Assembly: GCF_018873765.1 (NCBI RefSeq)
Contig: NC_057916.1
Location: forward strand, 32,587,501-32,651,500
Direction of reading: 5' to 3'
From: Telopea speciosissima
Taxonomy: Eukaryota; Streptophyta; Magnoliopsida; Proteales; Proteaceae
DNA: 64,000 nt
Positions 23,687 through 36,748 of this stretch are shown here, piece by piece (the stretch's first letter is position 1; every line of letters starts with the position of its first letter). Both the position numbers and the translations under genes were made by a program. The notes beneath the pieces are model-generated. The model was not told where the DNA came from. It saw nothing but the letters and a program-made list of their open reading frames with translations, and made no database searches.

Positions 23687-26443
23687 TGTTATACCCGCAC
23701 CCTGGATCATAATTAATTATTGTTTCTTCCTTACGACGTGTAGTTATCACTGTCACGTATGCTGGTGAGTTGTTCTCACTGGTGGTCAAACTCAGCTACA
23801 AAATTATTGATCACAGTACGAATTTGCCTGTGGAAGAAACTATTCGGGGTCATGGGTGACGCACCATGACAAGAAAATAGTAAGTGTTAGCCCTTAATTT
23901 TATTTATTTATCATTTTTCTCGATGCCCTCGAAGTGCGGGTCAAGGTTTGGACCGTCCGGACTATTTTAATTGAGTTGGCAATAATTCACTTATGGGCCC
24001 CACTTGCCTTGGGGAAACATGTGAAGAGCAATTACACCCATATCATGTGAGCTCATCTTTAATTAGGTTCTTTCCTAATTATAACTAGTGGGCAGGCCCA
24101 TTAGCTTAAGAGGCCCATTGGGCTTAAGTGACAATTTAACCTAAGGGTCCATCTAACTCTATTTGACCCAAGGTTGGGTATTCTTTTTTCTTACCCAAAT
24201 AGAACTAATTGGTCAACCCATTAAGCCCTCTTAACCCATTTAGCTCTTAACCCATTTGACTTAAGGGACCCAAGTCACTTTCTATAAATAAGACAAAAGG
24301 GGGGGAGAAGCATTCTTTCTCTTTACTTCTCCCATCTAACCTAAATCGTGGAGGAGAGAAAGAGGAGAGAAAGGAGAAAGAAGAAAGAAGAAAGAAGGGA
24401 AGACGAAAGAAGGAAGGAGAAAAGGAGGAAGAAGAATGGAAAAGCTTGGCTGAAGGCTTGGAACCTCACCTTGTGGAGCCCTCTACGTGGAGCTTTTCTA
24501 TATCGGGGGTAGGTCAGTCATTAAAACCCACCTCTCTTCTTCTATTTTGGGTTTTGGGGTTTGGAAAATGGGAGAGATTCGACCTAGGGTTCTCTTGGAA
24601 CCCAAGGAATCGATGAAACCTCTAAACCTAGACTATGGTGGAGTTATTTCACTCCATTACAAGCTCTAAGCCTAAGCAATCTCTTTCCATTTGAGAAATT
24701 TAAGGTTTCTACCCTATTATGTCCTATATTAGGTTCTCTTTGCTTTCCCTCTTAAATCCTTGGGATTACATGGACCTAATGAGGTCTTAGAACCCTAATG
24801 GACCTAGGAGGAAGCTTCTTTAAAGCCTCTTTACCTTTAAACCCCTTGGGAAAGGAACCCCTGATAAGAAACTTTTCAAATTTTAATTCTGCAAGTATGT
24901 GGTTTTACATGCGATTTCAAGACCTACGAGAAACCACCCTTGCAACCACCCCCTGAATAAGCCCCTGTTACAGTCGGTTTTAGGTGCAGTTTCATGTTTT
25001 GAGATAAACCACCTGTAAAACCACCCTTGACAGAGACCTTCCTAAGCCCCTGGTTAGATAGGATTTACATGTGGTTGCAAGAATTGGGCATGAGACCACC
25101 CATAAAATCACCCTGCCTCTGAAACCTTATACTTAAATGATTTATGGGAGACCTTTTGGGGATCCGTCCTTTTACTTAATTAACCATGTTTTCACTCTTT
25201 ATTTAGGTTTAAAGTTTTCGTGTTACGACGTGTTACTTAATTGCGGCGACAACTCATAACATCGAAACATAACTTATATGTGAGTGGGTTTGATTGTTTG
25301 GGCTTGATATTATTATTGCATTGTATATTATGTCATCATTATAAAATATTAAGCATGCTTGCGCATATTGCATATTTTTATAAATGATTATTATGATGTT
25401 GATTGGAGATGCTTTACTTTGATGGGTCTCGGTGCCGGTACCGGAACCCCGGATACTATATACATTTATGAAGTAATTATGTTGAATGTCATGTTGAATT
25501 GTATACGATGTGCCGTGCTGATAATCGGACACTAAACCAGATGAAAAGTTTATGCGCCCGAATTACCTCTCGGGACGATAGGACTTGCATATAGTATATC
25601 TGCGGCTAGGATTTTACACCCTTATGCTACGACCCTTACCAACAGGGATTTAGGTGTTGGGTAATCAGTACACCGGATTCTATGGAGGTGGGAGAGGTCA
25701 GTCATGGTAGTATTGGTTATCAGGGGTCTGCCACTGAGTGGTCTTGGAGGCTTCAATCGGCGTAGGTCCCAGGTGACAATTGAGGTTTCATTGTGGCCAT
25801 AAGTTAAGTAACCCACAGTGTCTCCCGAGTTGTCACAGTAGCATATACCTCTGACTTAGTTGTGATGTTAGGTGGAAAATTTATTTAACATATGCATGCA
25901 TCATTGGACTATGTGAATTGTGTGTTTGTGTATCCCCATCCCCTCACTGGCTCAGTGGAGCTAACCCCCTCGTGTACATATTTTTTTTAGATTATGATGC
26001 AGGTACGAAGGAGCCGAAAGCTGTGTTAGAGGAACATGGCAACGGGTGTCCTTGTGACGATTGTGCCTACGGGTCATAAGAATTCTAGGGACTTGTTCTC
26101 TTTTTATTTATTTTAGGGCCTAGGCCCATATATAAATATTTATTGTTATACCCTTGTTGATAGTTATTAGATGGTAATGAAAAATTGATTAATTACAGTA
26201 TTTATCATCTAGGCTTTGATCATCTTGTAACTATTTAATTTTATAAGCTTTCACAAAACTATTGATCTTTTAGAATGTAATATTCTCTTTTCCGTACTCT
26301 GATATTATATGGCATTAATATTGGTTATGACTGTGTGTTGGGATACTATGTCAGTGATCCTGGTAGCTTAATGGGATGACACGCGTCGTCCTAGTCATCC
26401 CTTATAATGTATTTTATCCCTTGTGTGGGATGGGGGCGTGACA
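23687..26443 (+). repeat. 5' LTR of element D
   Basis: Pairs with 31575-34395. Contains a GA-rich leader tract (24344-24440), the word-repeat block at 24890-25120, and a conserved 3' third shared with 1-845 and solo LTR C. Confidence 0.93.
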
Positions 26444-26446
26444 GAG

Positions 26447-26458
26447 TGGTATCAGAGC
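26447..26458 (+). promoter_or_regulatory. Primer-binding site of element D
   Basis: TGGTATCAGAGC is complementary to the 3' end of plant initiator tRNA-Met. It lies 3 bp after the 5' LTR. Confidence 0.92.
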
Positions 26459-29400
26459 AATGATGCTCTGCACCGACCACAGTCTCGCGGACTCTTGATT
26501 TACTCTCCACAATTAGGTTCTAAACTAAAAATCTTCAAGAACATAAATGATTGTGTGCAGACATAGGAGAAGACTGGTTGTGGTGAAATAAGAACTTAGA
26601 AGATAATAGGTAACATGGAACTTAGGACTTAAACAATAGGCTGTTAAGCTACAACCATATAACTGCTTGGTTGAGTCTTAAGTAGGTCATAGATGGGCAA
26701 TTATATGTTATAATTCATAAACAATAACGAATCAATCGTAACCAAGCACAAATATCAACAATGATTTAAACAAGAGTGAATTAAGCAAATACATAGAGAT
26801 ATATATAAGATTAATTACAAATATCTAATTGTTCCAAATCTTCTTGGGAGGCAATCATATCCTTCCCATTTCAACATTCATGATTTCATCCATTCCAACA
26901 AAACATATAACTCCATCCTGCTCAATCAAAAGATACCAATCTAAACACCATAATTGTTCCAGATTCTCTGTTTGGGCATAACTGTGCCTTTCCCAACTCA
27001 AAATGCAAGATCTCATCTGTTCAAACTCAAAACATTTGATTTTGTTGATCTCAGATTAAATATACAAGTCTACTATTTCTAAAAGTTTTCAGTTGTTCAT
27101 CCTAAGACAAGAACTAGAAGAACTGATCCGGGATAACTTCAATTTGTTGAGAGAAAGCTGGGCTAGACGTTGCACCACCGCCACCACCGTGACCAAGAAA
27201 GGTGTTGATGTCATCTACCCCTCTCTCGATACCCTCTAGACGTCGAGTTTGATTGGAGAGTTACTTCGTGACTTCATCGAAGCCATCCATCACTTGCAGG
27301 TTCAGTCGCCTGATGGACGTCAGAATGTCAATACCTCCCGCTTGATGAAGGTATAGGGATTCCTTTTAGGTGAACAATAGGTCTTTGCTCCTCCAATGGA
27401 CACGTTGATAACGCCGACCAACTGTGCTGCAGTGAAGGCTATAGGAACCCCTTTTACATATGAAACAACCCAATAATTCTGTATGCCCGGGTTCTCGGTG
27501 TCCAGATTTGTATAGAAATAGCGAATGAGTTTCAGGTAGTATGGTTCAGGAAGGTTGAGAATGTTGGTCCACCCCAATGCCTCGAATCTCTGCCCCACCT
27601 TGTAAGCTTGAGATCATCCAACACTACATCCCGCCCTTCCACTATATTTTTGAGGCGGAAGTAGTCTCGGTAAAGCTCTTGGTCATCTATCTTTGGAATC
27701 ATAGTGGATCTAGGATAGTTAGTGCAACTTGTTCAACGCATGCACGCCGTGTTCTTGGAACCATTTGATACTCTTAATCTGCAGCCAAAAGCCAAGATTT
27801 ATAACAAATTAGTACCTTGAATGCTAAGGCCTAAGTAGATGATCAATGTAAGGTTATGAGGTTTAAAACTTAGCATTTGATTCTTTTCCCAAAGCAATTA
27901 AATTACAGCAGGATTCTTAGGTTAGAAATTTCTGATTTTATCCAATTGTGATCTAAGAAGTTGGGGAAAAAGGAAAGACATGGTCATTATGTGAATGCAA
28001 TGATAAATAATGAAGATTCATGATCATAATATGCCTAAAAAATAATGCTTTATGCAAAATAGTGAGTTCAAGCAAAATATGGACTTATTTGATCTTGAAA
28101 CATACTATAAACTTTAAAGAAAATTTTCAGATTTTGTGGTTGGGAGATTGAATCATAAGAAACAAGTAAATATGATTTGTGACAACTCAAAGAATGTAAG
28201 TTAAGCCCTATCTAGTAAGACCGAATCAAATATGGTAAAAGAGAAGAGAAAAATTTAATTAGGTTTTGGTTTTTCCAAAATCCAACCCAAATCCTTGGAT
28301 TAGATGCCATAGTTGTGTGCAAGCCCTTGTATAGGTTGCTTATGGTGAGAAAATGATTAAGATTAGGTTACAAACAACCTATTAGACAAAGAGGAAGCAA
28401 AAACCCCAAGTTTCTAAAACCTGAGTCATGTTTTGGGGTTTCTCCAAGAGAAAGAAATCGATGGGAGAGAGAGAGATCTTACCTGAATGCGATTGGATGT
28501 TGTTAAGGAGTAATTTGGAGCACTAAAATCCACCAAGGAGTGAGGAGAAAGCAAGTACGATCGCAGTTGGGGTTTCTCCAGAGCTTTAGAGTTATGTTTT
28601 GAAAGGAGGAAAATGAGCCTTTAAATCACAGGCTTTGAATTTACAGAAAAAGGCCGGACAGTTTTACATACGGTTTCAGCCCAGGTAAAAACCACCTAAA
28701 AATCCGCGCTTAACCGAGGCTGTTTATTATGGTTTCAGTCTTAGGCGGATTTATCTGCAATTTCATATTTGAGTAAAACCAGGCATAAAACCGTCCGAGC
28801 CAGAAAGGATTTTCTTGCCCTGTCTTGATGAACCAACCTATGTTGGGCTTTTATTTCCTTCATATGTTGTTTACCTCGCCTCTTGTGACCTATCTTACCC
28901 TGATAATTTGAGCTTTATGTTTGACAAATAAAAGTATATAAGTGAAATGTCTACAAGATGTGGAAATTGTATTGTGACAAAAGCTTATAAGGGAAAATGA
29001 GACATGATAACCATAGGAAGATGTTTGGAGTAGAGAGAAATGAATAAGATCAATGCACATGTAAAATCCATGTGAGATTCCTAATACGTGGATATGAATA
29101 ATGAGATCAATGTGAACAACATATATTTTTGGCTACTTTACATTCCAAGCAATGTCAAACAAGCAAGTTATTGGATGAAAATACCCCAACAAGAGACAAG
29201 AATAATTTATCTGAAGAAAAGAAGAAAGATTCTAAGGATTTTATTAAAAATCATGTATACAAGAGAATATGCTTGAAGATAAGACAATGTGATAATTTTC
29301 TATGAGATTTTATGGCATGTAAAAGAATTAGATTTGAATTTGGAGAGTTTTTCCAAAATATTGTGAATTGAGGACTTTACCACAACCAAAACCTGGACAT

Positions 29401-31562
29401 AATCTAAATAAAATTCAACTAGACATGATAAACCTAGCAACAATCTCTAAAATGCTTGCAAAGACTTGAAATTTATAAAAGATGCAATAATCAAACAAGA
29501 ATCCAACAACTTAGTGTCATCGATCAAATAGGACTTGATTTACACCCAAAAACCCTAATTCCAATCGATTTGGTATGGATTTGGTGTACATGGCCATGGG
29601 ATTACAAGCAAAATCAAGACATGATCACACCTTGAAATGATTCATCCCAAATCCAAGAAAAGGGGAAGTAGAAATGGAAAGAAAGCCATATCTTGAACAA
29701 CTGAGAGTTGAACCTTGAGGCTTGAGATTACAAAAAAAAACCACCCAAGGGAAGCTTGAACGGAAGTCCCTATAGAGATTTTTCTCCCTGCGGTTATGTC
29801 CTTTTCTTTGGAGCCAAAAGTGAGTTTTAAAACTCGTGGCTCTGTTTTGTTAAAATTCTACGAACAGACGAACGAACGGATCCACACTCATGCGTCCGTC
29901 CGTAGATCCGTTTGACTTAAACCCTCTAGGCCATTGAGACTTTAGAGATCGGACGAACGAACGGATTCGCATTCCACATCCGCCTGTTAGTCAGCTCTCC
30001 CTATTTTTGCGGAGGAGCCACGAACGGACCCAGAGCACTGACACCGCTCATGAGTCCACCCGATTTCTTTTAGGATTTTGAGCTTGTTTTGGAGACCTTT
30101 GACTACACTTATATGTAATGATTATGTGCCTATACCCTAGACCGGATACCCCTGTTGTGTGACCCATTTGTGGGGACCACCTAAGTCTAGTTAATACCTT
30201 GAAATTGAAAGGGATTAGGACTTGTACCCGACTGGGCCAGCTAATAAGAACTAGCAGGCATTGGTAACCGCTGTGACTCCTCTCTTACATAAAAGGAGAA
30301 GAGTTACCTTTGAGGATGAAGACCTTAGATCCTGTGAATTTAAAGACCCGAACCTTATGGATAGGGAACCCTAAACCTATGCGGGTAGAGACCCTTAATG
30401 GGGTGCGTAGAATCTAAACCTGTGGGTAGGTACTAGGAAAGGAAAGTAATAGGCTGGTTTATTTGAGTAAGCCATAAAGATCACGTGTATTTGGAAGTCA
30501 TTCATAACACCTCAAGCTAGTGACGACTCTATTTAAACTTTACTTGGTTTATCCAAACCTTGTTTAGACTCATAGAGAAGGTCCTACACCGTGATTTGAC
30601 TTTTCAAAAAAGGACTTAGTGAACCGTACCTGAGAACTTTTTATTCTTGTGGATTGACCTAGATGACAGATATGTCCATAGGGATTTGAATGTAATTATT
30701 GAATCTATGCCTACATATTGGTGTGATAAATATATATAGATATCCCTTAGAACCTTGGACTTGTGTGACTAGAGTGATTATCTGGTACTACAAGTATGAC
30801 TTACCTTGACCTTGCTGTGAAACTAGTTGGAGCCCTGACCTTGGTTGACCAAACCTTAGGGTAATGAATAATGAATTTAATGACTGGATAGGTTAAATTA
30901 TGGAGACTGCTTGAAGAGTTGACTTGGACAAAAGCTAGTAAAGGTTGTTGGTTCTCGAAAGAGGACTGATGTGGACTCTTCCCTGTGGGATAACTATGTT
31001 GTAGGTTTAAAGGTTGTGAAAGTTGAAATTGAAGGATGTAACAAGACCTTCTCCAACGACAGATATGAATGGGGTAATGGATCACCAAATGCGTTCCCTC
31101 CGTATTGGGAGTGAACAATAGGAGATTCCATCAATATTCCAAATCATTCTAAAGTTGGGTTAGGTAATGAGACAACCAGATGTGAAAGCCTTCAGAATGT
31201 GAACCCTATGTTTGGAAATGGACAGGTTAAATCCTATAACCCAAGAATGACCAGAGTAGTGAAGGCTAGAGTGGTATCACCTGATCTGGAAGATCTAGGC
31301 AACCTCTGTTCCTTGAGACTTAAAGTAGTAGTGGGAACCCTGTTTTCCTAGGGTTATTGTGAACCACACCTCTGTGGTAATGTGACCCTGTAAGGAAAAG
31401 AGAATTGTGGAACTTGACTTGCTGTGCCATGTAAGCACTGCCTCATCTTGACTCGACCTTTGACTTAGTTTAAGATGTGGGTGACTTGGGATGTTATTAT
31501 CCAACAACCCTTCTCACTTGAGACCCTAGCTACCTCAAATTTTGGGGACGAAATTTCTTGTA
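26459..31562. other. Non-coding interior of element D
   Basis: No gag, protease, integrase or RT was found. It holds an antisense transposon-like frame (27320-27600) and two homologous antisense-oriented blocks with short-word repeats. These are 28550-28810 (words around CGGTTT and AAACCG) and 29780-30070 (words around ACGAACGGA and TCCGT). The rest is AT-rich and featureless to me. Confidence 0.65.
27320..27598 (-). pseudogene. Antisense 'putative plant transposon protein' fragment in element D
   Basis: The minus-strand frame reads RFEALGWTNILNLPEPYY, then LIRYFYTNL, YWVVSYVKGVPI and FTAAQLVGVINV. This pattern (GW..., PEPYY.LI..FY.NL, VRGV-like, ...I...L) resembles the plant-specific domain annotated as putative plant transposon protein, often found in retroelement-derived genes. 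There is no ATG, and a frame change is likely just upstream, since an adjacent frame reads DDLKLTRW before 27600. Antisense extra frames are known in some Ty3 Tat-lineage elements. The domain call is from pattern memory. Confidence 0.5.
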
Positions 31563-31574
31563 AGGTGGGGAGGA
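31563..31574 (+). promoter_or_regulatory. Polypurine tract of element D
   Basis: AGGTGGGGAGGA sits directly before the 3' LTR start TGTTATACC. Confidence 0.88.
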
Positions 31575-34395
31575 TGTTATACCCGCACCCCGGATCATAA
31601 TTAAATATTGTTTCTTCCCTACGACGTGTAGTTATCACTGCCACGTATGCTGGTGAGTTGTTCTCACTGGTGGTCAAACCCAGCTACAAAATTATTGACC
31701 ACAGTACGAGTTTGCCTGTGGAGGAAACTATTCGGGGTCATGGGTGACGCACCATGACAAGGAAATAGTAAGTGCTAGCCCTTAATTTTATTTATTTACC
31801 CTTTTTCTCGATGCCCTCGAAGTGCGGGTCAAGGTTTGGACCGCCCGGACTATTTTAGTTGAGTTGGGAATAATTCACTTATGGGCCCCACTTGCCTTGG
31901 GGAAACATGTGAAGAGCAATTACACCCATATCATGTAAGCTCATCTTTAATCAGGTTCTTTCCTAATTATAACTAGTGGGCAGACCCATTAGCTTAAGAG
32001 GCCCATTGGGCTTAAGTGGCAATTTAACCTAAGGATCCATCTAACTCTATTTGACCCAAGGTTGGGTATTCCTTTCTCTTACCCAAATAGAACTAATGGG
32101 TCAACCCATTAAGCCCTCTTGACCCATTTAACTTAAAGTATCCATTTGGCCTAATGACCCATTTGTCTTGGATCGACCCATTTAGCTCTTGACCCATTTG
32201 ACTTAAGGGACCCAAGTCACTTTCTATAAATAAGACAAAAGGGGGGGGAGAAGCATTCTTTCTCTTTACTTCTCCCATCTAACCTAAATCGTGGAGGAGA
32301 GAAAGAGGAGAGAAAGGAGAAAGAAGAAAGAAGAAAGAAGGGAAGACGAAAGAAGGAAGGAGAAAAGGAGGAAGAAGAATGGAAAAGCTTGGCTGAAGGC
32401 TTAGAACCTCACCTTGTGGAGCCCTCTACGTGGAGCTTTTCTATATTGGGGGTAGGTAAGCCATTAAAACCCACTTCTCTTCTTCTATTTTGGGTTTTGG
32501 GGTTTGAGAAATGGGAGAGATTCGACCTAGGGTTCTCTTGGAACCCAAGGAATCGATGAAACCTCTAAACCTAGACTATGGTGGAGTTATTTCACTCTAT
32601 TACAAGCTCTAAGCCTAAGCAACATCTTTCCATTTTAGAAATTTAAGGTTTCTACCCTATTATGTCCTAAATTAGGTTCTCTTTGCTTTCCCTCTTAAAT
32701 CCTTGGGATTACATGGACCTAATGAGGTCTTAGAACCCTAATGGACCTAGGAGGAAGCTTCCTTGAAGCCTCCTTACCTTTAAACCCCTTGGGAAAGGAA
32801 CCCCTTATGAGAAACCATTCAAAGTTTAATTCTGCAGGTATGTGATTTTACATGCGGTTTCAAGACCTACGAGAATCCACCCTTGCAACCACCCCCTAAA
32901 TAAGCCCTGTTAAAGTCGGTTTTAAGTGCGGTTTTATGTTTTGAGACAAACCACCTGTAAAACCACCCTTGGCAGAGACCTTCTTAAGCCCCTGGTTAGA
33001 TAGGATTTACATGTGGTTGCAGGAATTGGGCATGGGAGCACCCATAAAACCACCCTGCCTCTGAAACCTTATAATTAAATGATTTATGGGAGACCTTTTG
33101 GGGATCCATTTCTTTACTTAATTAACCCTATTTTCACTCTTTATTTAGGTTTAAAATTTTCGTGTTGCGACGTGTTACTTACTTGCGGCGACAACTCATA
33201 ACATCAGAACATAACTTATATGTGAGTGGGTTTGGTTGTTTGGGCTTGATATTATTATTGCATTGTATATTATGTCATCATTATAAAATATTAAGCATGC
33301 TTGCGCATATTGCATACTTTTATATATGATTGTTATGATATTGATTGGAGATGCTTTACTTTGATGGGTCTCGGTGCCGGTGGGTGCCAGTGCCGGAACC
33401 CCGGATACTATATACATTTATGAAGTAATTATGTTGAATGTCATGTTGAACTATATACGTTGTGCCATGCTGGTAACTGGACACTAAACCAGATGAAAAG
33501 TTGATGCGCTTGGATTACCTCTCGGGACGATAGGACTTGCATATAGTATATCTGCGGCTAGGATTTTACACCCTTATACTACGACCCTTACCAACAGGGG
33601 TTTAGGTGTTGGGTAATCAGTACACCGGATTCTGTGGAGGTGGGAGAGGCCAGTCATGGTAGTATTGGTTATCAGGGGTCTGCCACTGAGTGGTCTTGGA
33701 GGCTTCGATCGGCGTAGGTCCCAGGTGACAATTGAGGTTTCATTGTGGCCATAAGTTAAGTGACCCACAATGTCTCCCGAGTTGTCACAGTAGCATATAC
33801 CTCTGACTTAGTTGTGATGTTAGGTGGAAAATTTATTTAACATATGCATGCATCATTGGACTATGTGAATTGTGTGTTTGTGCATCCCCATCCCCTCACT
33901 GGCTCAGTGGAGCTAACCCCCTCATGTACATATTTTTTTTAGATTATGATGCAGGTACGGAGGAGCCAGAAGCTGTGTTAGAGGAACATGGCAACGTGTG
34001 TCCTTGTGACGATTGTACCTATGGGCCATGAGAATTCTAGGGACTTGTTCCCTTTTTATTTATTTTAAGGCATAGGCCCAAGTATAAACATTTACTGTTA
34101 TACCCTTGTTGATAGTTATTAGATGGTAATGGAAAATTGATTAATTACAGTATTTATCATCTAGGCTTTGATCATCTTGTAACTATTTGATTTTATACGT
34201 TTTCGTAAAACTATTGATCTTTTGGAATATAATATTCCTCTTTCCGTACTCTGATATTATATGCGCTTAATATTGGTTATGATTGTGCGTTGGGACACTG
34301 TGTCAGTGATCCTGGTAGCTTAATGGGACGACACGCGTCGTCCTAGTCACCCCTTATAATGTATTTTATCCCTTGTGTGGGATGGGGGCGTGACA
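31575..34395 (+). repeat. 3' LTR of element D
   Basis: Pairs with 23687-26443. It is about 64 bp longer. Most of that is an extra stretch around 32121-32184 rich in GACCCATTT words, consistent with a repeat-mediated deletion in the 5' copy or a gain here. Confidence 0.93.
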
Positions 34396-36442
34396 GAAGG
34401 AGAAGAAGGTGGGATCGACTGCTTGAACTTGAATCTACAAGGAGGACCTCTTGTGTATATCAAATCAGGTAGGCCAAGAACACTCTTGTCTCTCTCCCTT
34501 CTCTTTTCTCTTTTCGATTGAGCTTAGGAGGCCCTCCATGTTTTAGTTTTGAGCTTAGATGGCTCTCCTTGCTTCAGTCTTGAGTTTGGGTTTCCTCTTG
34601 GAACCAAATGGCTTAGCCTAAGCTGTGTTTTTGGGACTCCATTAATGTAATTCAGTCCTATAAAGACCTCTATTTTAACCTCCTACTAAACCTATTTTGA
34701 TTCTAGAGTTTCAACCACCAAAGGAAGCCCCAAATCTGGATTTTGAGCATTTGATCCTTTAAATCCCTCAATCTTTTGATGATGGGTACTTCTAAGACCT
34801 TAATAGACCATAGGACACCCCCTCCCTAGTCCCTTGGAACTTAAAGAACCAAATGGAGCAAATCTGGGCTGTTAAGGACCTTAAAAATCGCACCTGGGTT
34901 GCATCGAAGGCAGAGCTCTGCGTGAGTCCGACTTTGCCTTCGATGTGGCCTGAACCTGCAGGGAAGGTCGGACTCAAGGTTGGAGGTAAGCCTGTTGAGT
35001 CCGACGTTGCCTCCGATGTGGCCAGAGCCTGCATTGAAGGTCAGACTCAAGGTTGGAGGCAGATCTCTGCTGAGTCCGATGTTGCCTCCGACGCAGTTTT
35101 CAAGGCTTATAACTTATGTAAACTATGGGGCTTCTCTATGAGGCCTCCCTTACACTCTCTCACACTCTTATTCACTTCCATAGGCGCCAACATATGTGCA
35201 ATGGAGTGATTTTGAGCGGAAATTATTGCGCTTATACAAATTCTATTTGAAGTAATTGGTGAGTGGGTTTGGGTGACTGTTTGAGCTTGTTTACTATTGC
35301 TTATTCATGCATTTATGAATTATATTGTGACATTATCATTCAAGCATGATTGCATATTTACATTTATTCTTATTCGATGATGATGATGATGATGATTAGG
35401 ATGATATGGATTTGTATTAGGTTACGGTGTCAGGAAGTACTGGCACCGAAACCCCCGGATTACGTGAAATTGTATATTGCATCTCATTCTTGCCTGTATG
35501 CGTCGTGTTGTGCTGGTACCCGGGTGTTAGATGGAATGGGACGTTGACACACCCGGATGTACTTCTCAACACGATAAAATTCATGTAGTATATCTGTGGT
35601 TAGGCTCAATTTCCTATGCTACGACCCTTACCAACAGGGGTTTAGGTGTTGGGTAGCCAGAGCACCTGCTGCCTGTGGAGAGTTAGAGAGGCCAGGCCAG
35701 GGGTAGTAATGGTTATCGAGGTCTACCTCTGGGTGGTGATGGCTACGACCGGCGCGGGCCTATAGTAATAATTGAGATTACATTGTGGTGAGAATGGAAG
35801 GATCCACATTGTCTTCCCAAGTTATTGCAGTAGCATATACCCATTGACTTAGCATTGTGTGTTAGGTGGTAAATGAATTAATAATGGCATGCACCATGGA
35901 CTATTTATGATTGTGTGATTGTGCATCCCCTTTTCTCTCTCACTAGCTCGGTGGAGCTAACCCCCGTGTACGCATTCTTTTTAGATTTTAATGTAGATGA
36001 TTACTGCGGAGCCAGAGACCGTGACTGAGGATCATGGCGATGGTTGCCCATGATGATTGTGCCTACGGGCTGTACTGTTACTTGGGATCGTTCCCGTTTT
36101 GTTATTTTTGAGAGCATTGTGCTTTGTATAAACTTTTATGTTTTACCTTTTTGGTAACTATTTGATGGTTATAGGAAATTTGTAACTATGTTACTTATTA
36201 TCATTAGCCAATAAACATCTTATAATTATTTCATTTACGCTTTCGCAAACTCTGACCTATCTTGGAATGTAATATTCCTTTGTCTTTCGCACTCTGATAT
36301 TATTGTATTTTAATATTGGTTTATGACTGTGAGTTGGCCACTGCATCGAGATCCTAGCGGTGAGGTGGGATGACGTGTGTCACCCCAATCATACACTGAT
36401 ATTGTACTTTATCTCTTGTCGGGATAAGGGTGTGACAATTTA

Positions 36443-36707
36443 TGTTCTTTACCCGCTTTATTGTAAAGTAGAGTATAGGATTTGGGGTTTTTTCGTTCTA
36501 GGGTTTTCTGGGAGAGAGCAGCAGTGCCGTTTTGGGTGTTCTTGAGATCTTCATTGTAATCTTTTTTTCGATTTGCATAGTGAATCATCTTCACCTTCGC
36601 CCACGGATGTAGCACACCATACTGGTGTGTGAACCACGTTATATCTCTGTGTCATCTTGCTCTGTTCTTGTTTCTTCTCGTGTTTTTGGTTGGTGTTTGC
36701 TATAACA
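36443..36707 (+). repeat. Copia B 5' LTR, second segment
   Basis: Continues the LTR after the solo LTR C insertion and ends TTTGCTATAACA, matching 3' LTR position 41247. Confidence 0.92.
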
Positions 36708-36710
36708 AAC

Positions 36711-36723
36711 TGGTATCAGAGCC
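36711..36723 (+). promoter_or_regulatory. Primer-binding site of Copia B
   Basis: TGGTATCAGAGCC, 3 bp after the 5' LTR, is complementary to the initiator tRNA-Met 3' end. Confidence 0.92.
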
Positions 36724-36748
36724 CTTGGTTGCTTTGATCACTGCATCC

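Larger units (their letters stand above)
23687..34395 (+). mobile_element. Complete LARD-like LTR element D, 10.7 kb
   Basis: The LTRs at 23687-26443 (2757 bp) and 31575-34395 (2821 bp) are nearly identical and run TGTTATACCCGC...GCGTGACA. The flanking duplication GAAGG is at 23682-23686 and 34396-34400. A tRNA-Met primer-binding site and a polypurine tract are present. The 5.1 kb interior has no gag or pol in six frames. Its only recognisable coding trace is an antisense plant-transposon-like frame. Very long LTRs with a non-coding interior fit a LARD, a non-autonomous relative of Ty3-type elements. The sequence before the 3' LTR (GGGGACGAAATTTCTTGTAA) is typical of gypsy elements. It is the innermost and youngest insertion of the nest. 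Confidence 0.93.
22874..36437 (+). mobile_element. Solo LTR C (about 2.85 kb), split by element D
   Basis: It begins TGTTACACCTGCACCC and ends GGGTGTGACA. The 5-bp duplication ATTTA lies at 22869-22873 and 36438-36442, within the Copia B 5' LTR. After subtracting element D and one copy of its GAAGG duplication, about 2850 bp remain, similar to the D LTRs (2757 and 2821 bp). The 3' third is homologous to the D LTRs (35622-36437 versus 25641-26443). With no internal region or second LTR, it is best read as a solo LTR of a sister family. Region 34900-35095 holds word repeats of GAGTCCGAC and GTCGGACTC. Confidence 0.88.

Noticed and set aside
23600..23700. GA-rich microsatellite as an independent feature
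   Set aside because: It is leader sequence of solo LTR C and contains the GAAGG target site of element D. The matching half continues at 34396.
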